A DNA stretch of 64,000 nt from Turbatrix aceti (GCA_963969345.1 OZ017769.1:3720816-3784815); one strand, 5' to 3'. Counted from the first letter of the stretch, positions 34,645 through 45,720 are shown. Notes: generated from the sequence alone by a model not told the origin. Program-made: numbers and translations.

Positions 34645-36794
34645 AATTGCTGATAGGCTGTCTGTGGTTGCGACAATCCAGCCACGGCATCACAGGTAAA
34701 TAAATGCGCGAGCTTTCAGAAAATTGAAAGTAGATCAAGGTGGTGGTGTATTCTGAAAACAAAGGTGATGAGGCGAAAAAGGAAATCGAGCAAGCCGGAC
34801 GGACCCCTCATTAGAGAGTGAATGAGGGGTCAGGCGTTGGTTTGAGTTACATATGTGGAATTGGTTTTTAAACCGATGAAGGGCACAACAAACAAACACA
34901 CGCTTTGCTTTGGTGGTTGGCTTCTCGATGCGTGAACAAAGGAAAAAAACTCAAAAACTTGGGCAGTGAATTCAATTTCAATTACGCGTGAAAAGTGAAT
35001 TTGCAAAAAAAAAGAACACAATTTTGAATCCTCAAAAAAAAATCCAACAATTTTTTAAACAAAAGAAACGTTAATTTTTTGTAACTAAAAAAATTCACGG
35101 TTCCAAAAAACCGACAAAAACAACGTGTACAGGTAAAAATTTTCAAAACCCAAAAAAAAAGAACAAACACAAATCTTTGAAAAATTCAAGCACAGGTCAA
35201 ATAAAGTCAAACACCAAATCAGCAATCGTCTGCAGATCTTTCGTGGTCATCGTCGAAGACGATCGTCATCGACGGCGACTACATCAACCCTACTCACCGC
35301 TCCTACACTCACTCGGAAAAGTGAGTGTAGGACGCCCTCAAGCATTCAATTGAAGAAAAAAAAATTGTTCGTGTTTTGACAGATTTCAGAATTAGACATC
35401 CAGCTGTGGTAGGCGGACGAGATGAGATGCGTCGTCTCTCGGCTGTCTTCTTCTTGAGGGTGCGCGTGCATAAAAGGACAAGTCACCTCACATCACAGAG
35501 GGAGGGGAGAGGAGGTTCAGATCAGCGAATAATGTAAAAAAATCTCAGAGAAACGTGCGACCCGTTGGATCAAATTCAATTTTGAGCTATAGTCTCGCTG
35601 CGTAATAAATATTAAATTTAATAAGAGTACTACATTTCTAATCTCCGCGAGGTATAATAAGTATAACAGGGTCAGGGAGACAATGGTGTCTACGAAGGTG
35701 TGTTGCGTAACTCATAAATCATGGATCATGGAATTGAAGTTTCAGACGACGTAAAATTAAAAAAAAACGAATAATTGAAAAAACATATTTTCAACAAACG
35801 AAAAAAAAATTTACTGGAATTTGCTGTAAAAACACAAATTTAACTCAAAAAAATTCAGAATCAATAAAAAAATTAACTTAATACAAAAAACTATGTTGTT
35901 TTTATTTTTGTGTTTAAATTTCAAAACTATGTTGAAATTTAAACATAAAAATTCCAAAAACTAACATAAGAAGCTTGTTAGACCCCCTCAGGCAACATTT
36001 CATTACACAAAACAACAAGCAACTGAACTGAAGCACGCGATCCTCGGGATCCCAAAACTGTCGGACAACGGTCATGGAACAAATCCTGGATGGATGTAGG
36101 GATGATAGTGGACACAACTCCTCGAGAGCAAGGGGGGGGGGGTGGTCCGTCCAAGTCCGATGTTTCTGGATGAAGCACCTGGAGCACATCCAAGAGGTGC
36201 ACCTGGAAGAAGACAGACCCCTCGACCGCGGCTCCGCTTTTTTTTTATTACATCCTCGTCCACTCGTCGGAGCTGGGAAGCCGCGGGCAGAAGATCTTGA
36301 GCGCCTCAAGTGGCTCGAGAGTACAAAAAATATTATACAACCCATAACCCACAACCCACAACCCAAAAATGACTCTACACCCCGTATATAGATATTTATT
36401 TGCAGGAGAGAGGGTCGGTGGTCATTGATTGACTTTTCCGAGGGGGCTCTGCGTCATAGTCTCCCCCCCACAACCGCCGATTAGCCAGCCTCCTGTGTCA
36501 CTCTGCCCGCCCCAGACCGGACCGGAGCGGTGGTGGCGGTGGTGGTGTGAGTGACCGACACGCAGCAGCTCGCTTATTTGCTTTTTGACAGCTTTGACCC
36601 CCGAAGATGTCGGCATTGGATCAGACGTCGCGTCCCGATGACAGCGGTACAAACAGAAGCTGCGCACCCGGATCAGCCAGTCTCGTCACTTTTTTTGGTC
36701 CCAACGTGACAACAGCGATGTAGTTAGCAGTTTGACTCCAGAGTAACGAACTATTGTGGTTTTGTTTATTACCGTATATCTTGGAGTTGGGCGA
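34645..36794. promoter_or_regulatory. Upstream region of the MARVEL gene
   Basis: No supportable gene. It contains a 13-bp perfect hairpin (35301-35332). The short open frames at 35914-36667 have no family or splice support; they overlap GC-rich, G-run DNA (GGGGGGGGGG at about 36132). Confidence 0.4.
35301..35332. other. Perfect 13-bp stem-loop
   Basis: TCCTACACTCACT, loop CGGAAA, then AGTGAGTGTAGGA. The stem is a perfect inverted repeat with a 6-nt loop. It lies about 0.7 kb upstream of the MARVEL coding start. Function unknown; it could be a protein-binding palindrome or an RNA hairpin. Confidence 0.7.
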
Positions 36795-36935
36795 ACGTCC
36801 GTGAGCTGAACGGGGTCACGCTGAAGAAGGATCGATCCTTTGTTGTTGAACATGTTTTACTTTTGAGATGATTTTTTTTCAAAATGACAATGTATTTGGA
36901 TTGTCGAATATTTTGTCTCTTTGAGGTTTTTCAAA
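36795..36935 (+). pseudogene. Remnant of exons 3 and 4 of the tandem-family gene
   Basis: GAGCTGAACGGGGTCACGCTGAAGAAGGAT... followed by TTTTGAGATGATTTTTTTTCA and AATGACAATGTATTTGGATTGTCGAA matches the start of exon 3 and the exon 4 acceptor region of the gene at 38540-39758. The exon 3 body is deleted and the frame is not maintained. Confidence 0.65.
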
Positions 36936-37264
36936 GATGGACGACATTAGCTAGTTTATCGAGCCAGAAAAATCAAACCAATCAAAAAAAGCCACCAGTG
37001 ACAAGAATAAGAATTGCCCCCATCCCCATCCAACCAAGTTGCATAGTATTCTTCGTCTCTCAATAGGACCCAGATTTCGTGAAGTTCCAATTCTAGAAAT
37101 CATTTTTTGATGATAAATAGATCATTTTTTTCTGATACAAACTCACTCAAATCTATGCTTTGTAAAAAGTAGAATTCTCCGTTATGTGAAACATAGCAAA
37201 ACTGATATCACGTACATCAGGATCATCAAAAGCGGAAACTACGAATTGAAGGTAGAATACCACG

Positions 37265-37795
37265 ATGTCTGAATTTGGATCGAAGGCTCTGGAATTATTC
37301 GATGATACCGACACCACGGATAGCCACATTGACATGCTGTGCCACATCCGAAGAATACTCAAAGAAGTTCGACACTTTGGTTTTGTCAGAATCGGCTTTG
37401 GTAGCCGGTATAATCCATATTCCCCGAATGCCATCAAGGACCTGATCTGTCGGTTGGCGACGTATTCCAACATGGAGAGCGTCAGTCTGGGATTCCGTTC
37501 ACATCATACTGCACGCGATGATCGTTATTTGGAACATTGTGAGGTCGTCATGAAAAATGAATTTGACCAACTTTTTCAAGTTCTTCGCGAATCCCCAAAA
37601 TCTATCAAAGTCAAAATGGTGCTTTTTAACGGTGTGAAACGCGATGTTTGGGCTTCGCGTTTCTTCCGACGCGACGTTTTCCCGCCCGAGGATTTTGATA
37701 TCACGCCTGACGGCCGGGTTTGCACCAATCGTCAAAACAAAATTGCTGAAAATGTGGAATTTTATTTTCGGTGTGAATGTTATTGTTTTCGGTGA
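37265..37795 (+). CDS. 5'-truncated copy of the tandem family
   Basis: A 176-codon open frame homologous to the last exon of the gene at 38540: FGSKALEL versus IGSSKVLEL, ICRLATYSNMESVSLGF versus LLSLLATFTSMKTVRIGI, and DVFPPEDFDITPDGRVCTNR versus EVFPPEDFNITHNGTVCTNR, ending FYFRCEC. No upstream exons matching exons 1-3 of the intact paralogue are found nearby except the decayed pieces at 36795-36935. It starts with its own ATG (37265). It could be an expressed short paralogue or a pseudogene with an intact last exon. The motif conservation up to the final Cys residues argues that the region was under constraint until recently. Confidence 0.55.
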   Translation: MSEFGSKALELFDDTDTTDSHIDMLCHIRRILKEVRHFGFVRIGFGSRYNPYSPNAIKDLICRLATYSNMESVSLGFRSHHTARDDRYLEHCEVVMKNEFDQLFQVLRESPKSIKVKMVLFNGVKRDVWASRFFRRDVFPPEDFDITPDGRVCTNRQNKIAENVEFYFRCECYCFR

Positions 37796-38084
37796 AAAAT
37801 TGTGTTTCGTTTTGATGTCCGAAATAAAGTATGAACAAAATTTAGTGCTTACAGATCTAAAACAAGGTATTTTGGATAAAAATCTGTGATTTATGTAATT
37901 TATTGAACGATTGGCGGATATTTTTTTGGATACAATTGGTTCAAAACAGAATAATTTCGGGCCGGACATGGGCCTAAAAATTTGGCTTATTTTCATGCTT
38001 GCTTTGAATCAAAGATGAAAACAGTTTGGTGTAAAAAAGTCCCGTCAAAAGAATGGAAAACCATCTACAGTGCAGTGGGCTTGT

Positions 38085-38285
38085 GATATCCTGACGCGAG
38101 TTCAGAACACTTGTTTTGATCGTAAAAAATGCCTGATTTTCTATCCTTTCTTTTTGTTTTTTATGCCGTCTTTGTCTTCCGTTTACCACTATTTAGGGCC
38201 CAAAATCCGTCCGTTATCTTCGGCATATCACCATGACTTGATCATTTGTGCAATCCAAACAACGAGTCTCCAGTGAAGTATTTGG
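38085..38285 (+). pseudogene. Decayed duplicate of the tandem-family first exon
   Basis: About 38190-38280 aligns with the acceptor, start and first 25 codons of the gene at 38540, but the start codon is ATC instead of ATG (AAAATCCGTCCG versus AAAATGCGTCCG). Upstream, GATATCCTG-CGCGA and CTTGTTTTGATCG (38087-38126) recur at 38297-38334, so the duplicated unit included about 100 bp of 5' flanking DNA. No donor or later exon follows. Confidence 0.7.
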
Positions 38286-38539
38286 TTCCGCCTTCTGATA
38301 TCCTGGCGCGAAATCAGTGCGCTTGTTTTGATCGAAAAAAAGATGACCAGTTTTTCTATCATTTCTTTTCGCTTTTTCAGTCGTTTGCATTTTGTGAACC
38401 ACATTTGGGTTGCTTTTGTCATATTTCACTGTTTCTTTCAACTTTTCATCCTTGTTTTTCCGTTCACGATGCATTTTTGTGGCGTAATACGTGTTTTTCA
38501 TATTTTTTCATGAATTTTTTACATTTTAGGCTACTCAAA

Positions 38540-39758
38540 ATGCGTCCGCTATCCCGTGCGTATCACAATGAATTGACTAACCTTGTGATCCAGACAAAGA
38601 GTATCGAGTGCCTGAAGCTTCTGACTCTCTCTTCTCAGGAGATTTCTCATGGATTCAGAAATTTCATGCGGGACGTATTCGTCACTTACGACAGAGGCTG
38701 TCTCTGCTTTCGGGTTGGTTTTTATTTTGTTTTTACTTGGTTTTATTCTGTGAATTCTCTATTCTATTTAGGTTTCAAACAAGAAGGTCTTGGTCAGATA
38801 TTACGTCAGCTGGCACTTCAAAGACTGGCTTACGGCTTTTTTCAGCAAGCTGTACATTGATCGTCCTCCCCGAAGCGAGGAATCCATGTTTCTCGACAAA
38901 CTTTATCAGTGGAACAGTAAGTTCTTGTTTTCCTTCAAAAAATGCTCGACAAGAGATTTTCAGATCTTGGAGAGCTGAATGTGGTCAAGCTGAAGAAGGA
39001 TTCTTTGTCGCTGACCGCTGTAAAACATTTGATGTCTATCTGCAAGCGATTGACTGTCGAATTTCCGTTCGTGGACCGCATCAAGGTGCTCCGTCGCTTT
39101 GAATCCGTTTCCGTGACGTCTCAAGACATGATGATTTCCGACGAAACCAAATTTGACCCATTCGCGGTATGTATTTTTTTAACAAATTTTTGTTCACTTT
39201 TGAGGTGTTTTTTTTCAGAATGATAATGTAATTGGGTCGTCGAAGGTTTTGGAGCTTGTGTCTGTCTATTTGAGTATGGAAAATTTTCTCAGAGATCTGG
39301 TCCGAATTCAAGACAAACTCGCACATGTTCGACACTTTAGCCTGCTTATGTCCAATGGCCTGTGCCATGGCATTACGCCAGATAATGTCAAGGAGCTGCT
39401 CAGCCTATTGGCAACGTTTACAAGCATGAAGACCGTCAGAATCGGAATCCGTCCGAAAAAAGGCTCATCGTCTCGCAGTTCTGCGCCCGCATTGAAGGCT
39501 GAATTTGACCAATTTCTTCAAGCTCTGCGTGAATTCTACCAATTTCTTCACGTTTTTAATGGGTCCCCCAAATCTAAAATCAAGGTCAAAATTGTTCTCA
39601 TCAACGATGTGAAATCCCAGAACAATGACAGCCCGCCGTTCGACCGCGAGGTTTTCCCGCCCGAGGATTTCAATATCACACACAATGGCACAGTGTGCAC
39701 CAATCGTCAAAACCAAGTTGCTGACAACGTGGAGTTTTACTTTCGGTGTGAATGCTGA
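38540..39758 (+). CDS. Intact member of an unrecognised tandem gene family (FPPEDF family)
   Basis: Exons 38540-38713, 38772-38916, 38964-39166 and 39219-39758 join in phase (CFR|VSN, AAC A|AT, PFA|NDN) into 353 residues; introns are 47-58 nt. No signal peptide or membrane span. The N-terminal 60 residues (MRPLSRAYHNELTNLVIQTK) look helical; the middle is mixed alpha/beta with KVLVRYYVSWHFKDWLTAFF; the last exon has VKELLSLLATF, KIKVKIVLINDVK and the family-diagnostic REVFPPEDFNITHNGTVCTN followed by VEFYFRCEC. The alternation of helices and short strands resembles LRR/FBA-like C-terminal domains of nematode F-box proteins, but I see no F-box and do not assign one. Two decayed relatives and one truncated relative lie immediately upstream, so this is a recently expanding local family. 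Confidence 0.78.
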
Positions 39759-40295
39759 TGTTTATTAGGACACCTGTCTGAAAAACTGTATTATGTTTTT
39801 ATGTGAAAAATAATAAATATATTAACTTCGAATTGAAGATGACAAAAAAGTTTGAAACAACGAAATCCACAGCGGACCGAAAATGCACTCGCCTTTTTTG
39901 TGAGCAAAAAAATGGAAAACTAAAAAAGAAAAAAAATAGTTTTTATTCTCGACATTTATCTGAGGTTCTCGAAATTCGTTAGTGACTTCAACAAATAAAT
40001 ATGTAGTAAACAAAATTAATTACGGCTCATGGAAAGAAACAAAATCTTGTATACGAAAAAAGTGAACAAGAAAAAAATAATTTGCATGGCAACAAGGGAT
40101 CGCAAATATGTACACGAGAATGAAAGTCTTTTTTTCCACTCCGCGAAGTGCAGTCGGTTTTCATTTCTTCTCTTTTATTTTTTGTCCGCGAATGTATTCT
40201 TGTTGGCGTTCTAATTGAGGTGTTGGTTTTGGTTCCAATGACTGAAATTTTTCAGGTTCTTTCAATTTTCTTGCAGTCCGTCTATTTCTCCAAAA
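39759..40295. other. Intergenic sequence
   Basis: AT-rich. It ends with TTTTCTTGCAG at about 40277, 19 nt before the ATG at 40296, an acceptor-like context ahead of a possible gene start. Confidence 0.4.
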
Positions 40296-40849
40296 ATGAG
40301 CACTGAACCGTTCTCCATTGACTGGATGCACTCGTCAAAGGCGAGATCCTTTCCAATCTCGGATTTTCAAGAACATGCACAAAAAAGCGTTTTATGCGGA
40401 AGAAGAAAGAAGAAAGAAGGCAAATTTCGAATTTGATTTCATCGGTCAAGCCGTCTGTTCTTTACAATCGCTCCGTCCTGAACGTCGTTCTAAGAGGACA
40501 CCACGAAACGCGTACTCCGGTAACAAAGTTTCTGGCTTTCATGGACCGATTCCGGCCCCAATCCCTGACCCTCGTCAACGTCGACATTACCGAAGAAGCT
40601 GAAGCTCTACATAACACCCTGCTGAAGCACGAACTCAAGGTACGGACGGAGACGGAGCTCAACTACCGCCTGCAACTCGCAAGGCGCCACCAGGAGCTAG
40701 AAATCCTAAAAGTGTCGCAACGCGAGGTCTCGACGCGAAGAGAAGGACCCTGCACGATTGCTCTGCGCCTCTTCCAGAATATTCCTCAGCCCAACCTTCT
40801 GGAAGATTCCGGCCCTATCGTCGCGTGTGCGTCTTCTAGAATGTTCTGA
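40296..40849 (+). CDS. Uncertain coding region, unrecognised, probably interrupted
   Basis: A 47-codon frame starts at 40296 (TEPFSIDWMHSSK), reminiscent of an engrailed-homology-1 repressor motif, after an acceptor-like TTGCAG. It stops at about 40437. Overlapping it in another frame, 40394-40849 encodes 151 residues, Lys/Arg- and later Gln/Glu-rich (LNYRLQLARRHQELEILKV), GC-rich enough to be coding. A third frame reads RRSKRTPRNAYS, superficially like the start of a homeodomain, but the rest of that domain is absent. The parts cannot be joined into one convincing model. Options are a degraded regulatory gene or the edge of a retroelement; the DNA that follows is retroelement-like. Confidence 0.35.
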
Positions 40850-41420
40850 CCCGTTGACTATAAACCCCCCCCCCTGGTCTATGATCTTTGAACTTTGTTC
40901 GACTGTTTCGTTTGTGCTTATTGGGTGCTGAATAAACCCCACGTTCTACTCCTGTGCCTCTTTGCGATCAGCGACTCCGACGACCAGCTCCCTCCTCGAC
41001 TGGTCTACCCGCTCGCTCCTCGATATCGGACCAGCCTTCCTCCGCGCTCGGTCCATCCGCGTTCTACGACCGACAACTCGGTGCCCGGTCATCGCTCAGC
41101 ACCTGCACCCACGGGCGCGTGCAGGAACCTCCTGAGTGAGTTCCTCTTTCTCCTTGGTTTCTCTGTCGCTTGCCGCCTCGTTCTAGGCAACGCGACCCGG
41201 CCCCGCCTCCGACTACTTTCGTTCCGGAGCTCACGTCCTCGGTGAGTTCCGTTCCTTTGTGCTTCTCTGTCGCTTGCCGCCTCGTTACAGGCAACGCGAC
41301 ACCCGCGCCACCACCCCAACCCAGCTGGGAGCATGGTGTGCTCCCACAAAAGTAAGAATCAAGGTGGCGCTTGGACAAGCTGGAGCAACCCGCCAGCAAC
41401 GAGCCCCGGGGAGATGACGA
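40850..41420 (+). mobile_element. Retroelement-like GC-rich segment (possible LTR or leader)
   Basis: Contains a TGTTCTGACC start-like sequence (40843), a TATAAA-like box followed by a C run (40859-40873), a GAATAAAC poly(A)-like signal (40931) and then a C/T-rich leader with an internal duplication. This arrangement resembles an LTR and downstream leader of a retrotransposon. No gag or pol frame is present, and target duplications or a primer-binding site could not be fixed, so the assignment is tentative. Confidence 0.35.
41136..41290 (+). repeat. Tandem duplication of an intron-like unit
   Basis: Two copies with a period of about 105 bp. Each has the form GTGAGTTCC...TCTCTGTCGCTTGCCGCCTCGTT-(CT or AC)AG followed by GCAACGCGAC. 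The intron-like parts are 41136-41186 (51 nt) and 41242-41290 (49 nt), the size of genuine short introns in this window, with a strong donor and acceptor each. Confidence 0.65.
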
Positions 41421-41599
41421 CAACTGACTGATTCTCATGACTGTAATCTGCGTAAGTGCAAAATTGAAAACCGTTTTTGAAATCGGAGCGGCTCGCGTAA
41501 TGCTCCAGAACGTCGCCGAAAACGCCGTGACCCTTGTCCAAATTGTGCCGTGGAAAACTATAGCTATAGCTTCCTTTAATTTGCATACTCTGTATATAT

Positions 41600-42222
41600 A
41601 TTGTAACGTCTGTAAACGCGTCATGCGTCATGCCAATCGCCGACTCAGCTGATGATGTCATGAGTCATGCCAATCGCCGCTCAGCTCCTCTCTGCTCCGG
41701 GAAATTCACCTTCTCCCACAACACAATCGTCAACATTCTCCTCTCGGCTCCGGGAGATTCAGCTTCTCCCACAGCACCATCGTCAACATTCTCCTCTTTG
41801 CTCCAGTCCCACCGCACCGTCGACAACATTATCGCCGTCGCCTAAATACATTTAAAAACCATGATCCCCACCCCACATTATATTTCAGGCCTCCTCTTTT
41901 CCCCCAACCACAACCATGTTCTCCTCCTTTTCCTTTTTTTTCCCAACCATGTTCCCCTTTCCCAACCATGTTTTTGCCTCGTCGTGAATTCTTCCCCCCC
42001 CCCGTATCCCTTTGTCGTGTGTTGTTGTTTTATATCCGTCGTGGCGTTTGTCAATTTTGCTTTAACTTTAATTAACCAAGGTTTAATTACCCAAGTTTGA
42101 GATAAATCCCGCTCTTGAATTGATCGATTACGCACTCACGCTCACCTAACACGAGGACATAACATATATATATATCGTGTAGAGCGCCCAATAAATTCAT
42201 TCCTTCTCATTCTCGGACTCAA
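41600..42222 (+). mobile_element. Candidate solo LTR
   Basis: Starts TGTAACGTCTG and ends CTCGGACTCAACA, with a CCAATAAATT poly(A)-type signal about 35 bp from the right end. Inside are about three tandem copies of a 53-bp unit (CTCCTCTCGGCTCCGGGAGA..., 41686-41815) and a 37-bp repeat of CATGCCAATCGCC. TG/CA termini, length and signal placement fit a solo LTR, but no target duplication is evident and no internal domain is adjacent. Confidence 0.4.
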
Positions 42223-42254
42223 CATCTAAAATATGTAATTTCCATCAAATTAAA

Positions 42255-42889
42255 ATGAACAAAAAAAATATGCATACGAAGCACTTTGAATCACCGAAGT
42301 TCGTTCAACACTTTTTCCGTCGTTTTACCTTATCCTTGACGTTTTTTCCGCCGCATTCTCCGTCTTTGGAAATGTTCGAGTTTTTTGAAGAGGAATGCGC
42401 AGTAAGTTATTTCCGACGGCATTATTGAAAATTAAGCCTGTTATTTTTCAGCACGATTACACTCTGTTTAAATATTTAAGCAAAATCCCATACTTATTCT
42501 ATATTTATTTGGGTTTTGCCGTTTTCTGTTGTATACTTGCTGCATTGGAATGGTATCTGAAATCCCCGTGTATCACATGGCTTTCTCTCCTCATTAGTTT
42601 TGTATTTACTGTTGGTATTGCTCTTATGCTGGGTTACACTTTACGTCTCCTCTTCTTCGCAGTCGATGGCACTACCAAGCCGGCACTGGAAGCCAAAGCT
42701 AAAGAAGAGAACGAAACCCTTGAATTCTACGCTGGAATGCAAAACACAACCGTAGATTGTTTAATCGAGGACCGAAAGAAATGCAAGCATGATTTTTTGA
42801 TCGGCATTGCGATAACAAATGGTGTTCTGACCGTCGGATTGGTATTCTCAACGATTGGTCAGTGCATTAGACATCAGAGCACTTTTTGA
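42255..42889 (+). CDS. Small multi-span membrane protein, unrecognised
   Basis: Exons 42255-42401 and 42452-42889 join in phase 0 (EECA|HDYT) into 194 residues across a 50-nt intron. The N-terminal 50 residues are basic/aromatic. Then come three hydrophobic spans: about residues 60-83 (LFYIYLGFAVFCCILAALEW), 87-115 (WLSLLISFVFTVGIALMLGY...LLFFAV) and a C-terminal one near residues 170-188 (FLIGIAITNGVLTVGLVFST). A loop with NTTVDCLIEDRKKCK between spans 2 and 3 carries an N-glycosylation motif and two Cys. The layout resembles claudin-like or other small tetraspan proteins, but no diagnostic motif is present. Confidence 0.65.
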
Positions 42890-43403
42890 TCGGATTTTTT
42901 CTGATTCTTTGTTGTTTTTTGTGTTGTTTAAAATAAACATGATTGATGCAAACAGTAATTCGGCTTTGTAAAATAATTCACGTTCTCCAATGCAAACTTT
43001 TTTTGTATGGCTTACAAAAAGGTGCTGAACAGGTTTGGGCGAATGTTTTCGTTTTTACTTTATAATAACTCTTACTCGTGCATAATTACTCATTACAAAA
43101 TTAAAGAGACAGTGATGAGTATCGAATGTTTTCGTTGTTCGTGAACAAAATTATTCATAAATTTATATGTTCGCAAACAAAGTTTAAATCTTCGAACAAA
43201 CACAAAAAAAATCTGTTCAATTTTCATTTGCATCAAAAATGTATGCGTTCATTGGATTTATCGAAAAAAAATTATATAAATCTGTGTTTGTGTTTGTTCG
43301 CAACCGAAAAAAAACGACGGTTTGCCCTGTTCCTCCCTGTTGCTAAAGTTAGATCTACCGTTTTTGCCGTCGTTTTTTTCTCAATTTATTTAGCATTTTC
43401 TAT
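42890..43403. other. Convergent intergenic region
   Basis: AT-rich sequence between convergent genes, with a poly(A) signal AAATAAAC at about 42930. No other supportable feature. Confidence 0.4.
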
Positions 43404-45264
43404 TTACATGACAAAATATTTACGGTCAACATGGTCATGAAATGTGACCTCATAGTACAGTGTTTTGTTGTCATGACAAATAGGAATTTTGGAATTTTCG
43501 CTTACGAAGCCGCCGGATGGATCCCGTGGATGGTCGCTAGTTTCGAGTAGCGTAAAGCACGGCGGCGGATCAACGCTACATTCGATAAGAGGTTGGTACC
43601 TGCTTACGAAAACAGCGGATTCGTAAACATGAAAAATTACTTTGAGTTGCGGCGGCATTTTTTTCAATTCCTCTGTCAGAAACGCGTGGTTTTGAACAAG
43701 TTTTTCGCGGTCGAAGGACATCTAGAATTAAGCAACCGTTGTTTTGTAATGTAAAAGTAACGTAAAAAAACATACAATTTTTTCCGATGGACGTCGGCTG
43801 ATGCACAAAATCAAAATTCTCAATCCCGGGAAAACACTGTACAAAGCGTTGACGAAAACAGCAGCAGGAAATTGGGCTGTCAAAACCGGCATACTGATTT
43901 TTATTGTTCGAGTTTCCGGCATCCTGCAAAAAAATTGTAGGAAAATATCTAATTTGGCAGAAAATCTTACCGAATGGACAAGTACTGAAAAATAGTTGTC
44001 AGGCTTTTTTCACAGTTGACACCGCCGCTGGGAGGTTGGATGAATTCAAAGTCGATTACAGTTGCGGTAAATCTTTTTGTTTTAAAAAGTTTCTAAAAAA
44101 ACAATAAAAATAAATAAAACTGCAAAAACAAGAACTCACCGGAAAATCAACAAAATTGTGAATAACGGTGTGAACACACCGAAACTTCTTTGGTTCCATA
44201 GGATTGACAGGCAACTGTAATAGAAATTCAATAGGACCATCGAGATCCTGAAGAGTCGGTAGCTGACGTTCGACGAATGACAGCAATTCCGAATGAAGAG
44301 AGACGTTTCTCAATTCGGGCGTTAAAAGTCGGAACGAACCTAAAAAATATCAGCATTTACCAAATTTTGATCGAAAACAAAAAAAAACTTACTCATGACA
44401 GTGTTGTTCCGATGAAGGATGTCATACGCCCCATTCGGCAGCTCTTCATCTTCAACATCGTTTATAAAAGACAGGGATGCGATGAACGGAGCGATCCATG
44501 AAAAGAATGCCGCTTTTTTGATGTATTTAAGGGCTACGATTTCAATGTTAAACTAAAAAATGACAAAGTCGACATATGTGCCAATAAAATTTAAAATTTA
44601 TAAAAAAACTTACAAATTGAAGCAATGTATCAGCGACATAAACCTCTAATGGCCGAAGTAACTGCACAAAACAGGCAGTCATAATCGGTGACGAAAAGAC
44701 CAGATTCTTGGTGCGTGCACCAGATTCTGCGTCATCCCGATTCTCCATGATCAAAGGGATCAGCTTTGTTACGTATCCGGTGCTCAAGGGACGACGTCGA
44801 GCTGCCAATCGAAGTTCAGCGAGTTGCTTCGAGAGTTCAGCACTCTGATGCGTCTCCGAAGCCTTTTCCAGCCAATCAATCGCTTCGGAAGCCTTTCCTT
44901 GAGCCTTCAAAGCGTCCGCGATGCGGGCCATCACTCTGAAAGCCAACAAAACTCATCAAAAGAAAATACATACAAAAAACTTACTTCTCAACGAAGGCTT
45001 TGTTTTCTAAGCCAATGGCCAGGGCTTTTTTGCAGGTAACGATGCATTCGTCAAAATTGCGTTCTTTGAAGAACACGATGCTTTTGTTGGCGTAAAGGAC
45101 CGCTTCGTCAGGCGACAGACGAATGGCTTCGTCGTAATGAGCGTGAGCAGCGGCGTAGTTACGGTTCTTGAAAGCATTATCGCCGCACTTCTTTGCTTCC
45201 ATCGCCTGAAAACATGATTACTGTATTTAGGCAGAAAAAGCCACAAACTCACGTTTTTCGACAT
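43404..45264 (-). CDS. TPR protein related to Hop/STI1 TPR2A with a novel C-terminal half
   Basis: Eight exons join in phase: 45264-45253, 45205-44985, 44935-44614, 44552-44393, 44339-44140, 44092-43971, 43923-43776 and 43721-43404, giving 500 residues. The first about 130 residues are three TPR-like repeats: KKCGDNAFKNRNYAAAHAHY, LYANKSIVFFKERNFDECIV, CKKALAIGLENKAFVEKVMA. The order, and the VG/IG-xEN step, resemble the TPR2A domain of the HSP90/HSP70 organising protein (STI1). Some carboxylate-clamp positions are plausible (Lys, Asn in the first repeats) but were not modelled. The remaining 370 residues have no recognised domain; no DP repeats or TPR2B are seen. This could be a lineage-specific derivative of STI1. 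An acceptor-like GTTACAG lies 13 nt before the start, suiting trans-splicing. The first coding exon is only 12 nt. Confidence 0.8.
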
Positions 45265-45720
45265 TGTTGATAAAAAACTGTAACAGAGATGTAGGATAAA
45301 ACCAGAGCAAAGCAAAAGCGTAATATCTGCGCGAGCGAAGATTGTGCCAATAAGTTTGTGGCTAATGAATGTGCGCGCGCGTTGCACAACTCGGTGTCCA
45401 GTGAAAGACGTTTGTACATGGACCCCACCCATGTATGATCTCATTGTTATTGTTACACAATGTACAATAAGCTTGCTACCTGTTCGTGTCCCCCCCCGAA
45501 CGACTTACAATGGATGCGTCCGGGCTAAGTTCATTGATTTTGGCCATCGCTGAATTTATGTCAATGTGTCTTCGGCGCTCGTTGTGCACCTAGAAACTAT
45601 CCGCAAAAAAATGCTTGCAAACGAATTGAGACAGAATTGAAAACACGTGAGATTTGTTCTAAACAATAAAATGGTTATCAGCGATATTCTCTGATCGAGC
45701 AAGCTGTTCTAAATACAAAT
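45265..45720. other. Upstream region of the TPR gene
   Basis: No supportable gene; contains GC-rich patches (GCGCGCGTTGCACAAC at about 45377) near the TPR gene start. Confidence 0.4.
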
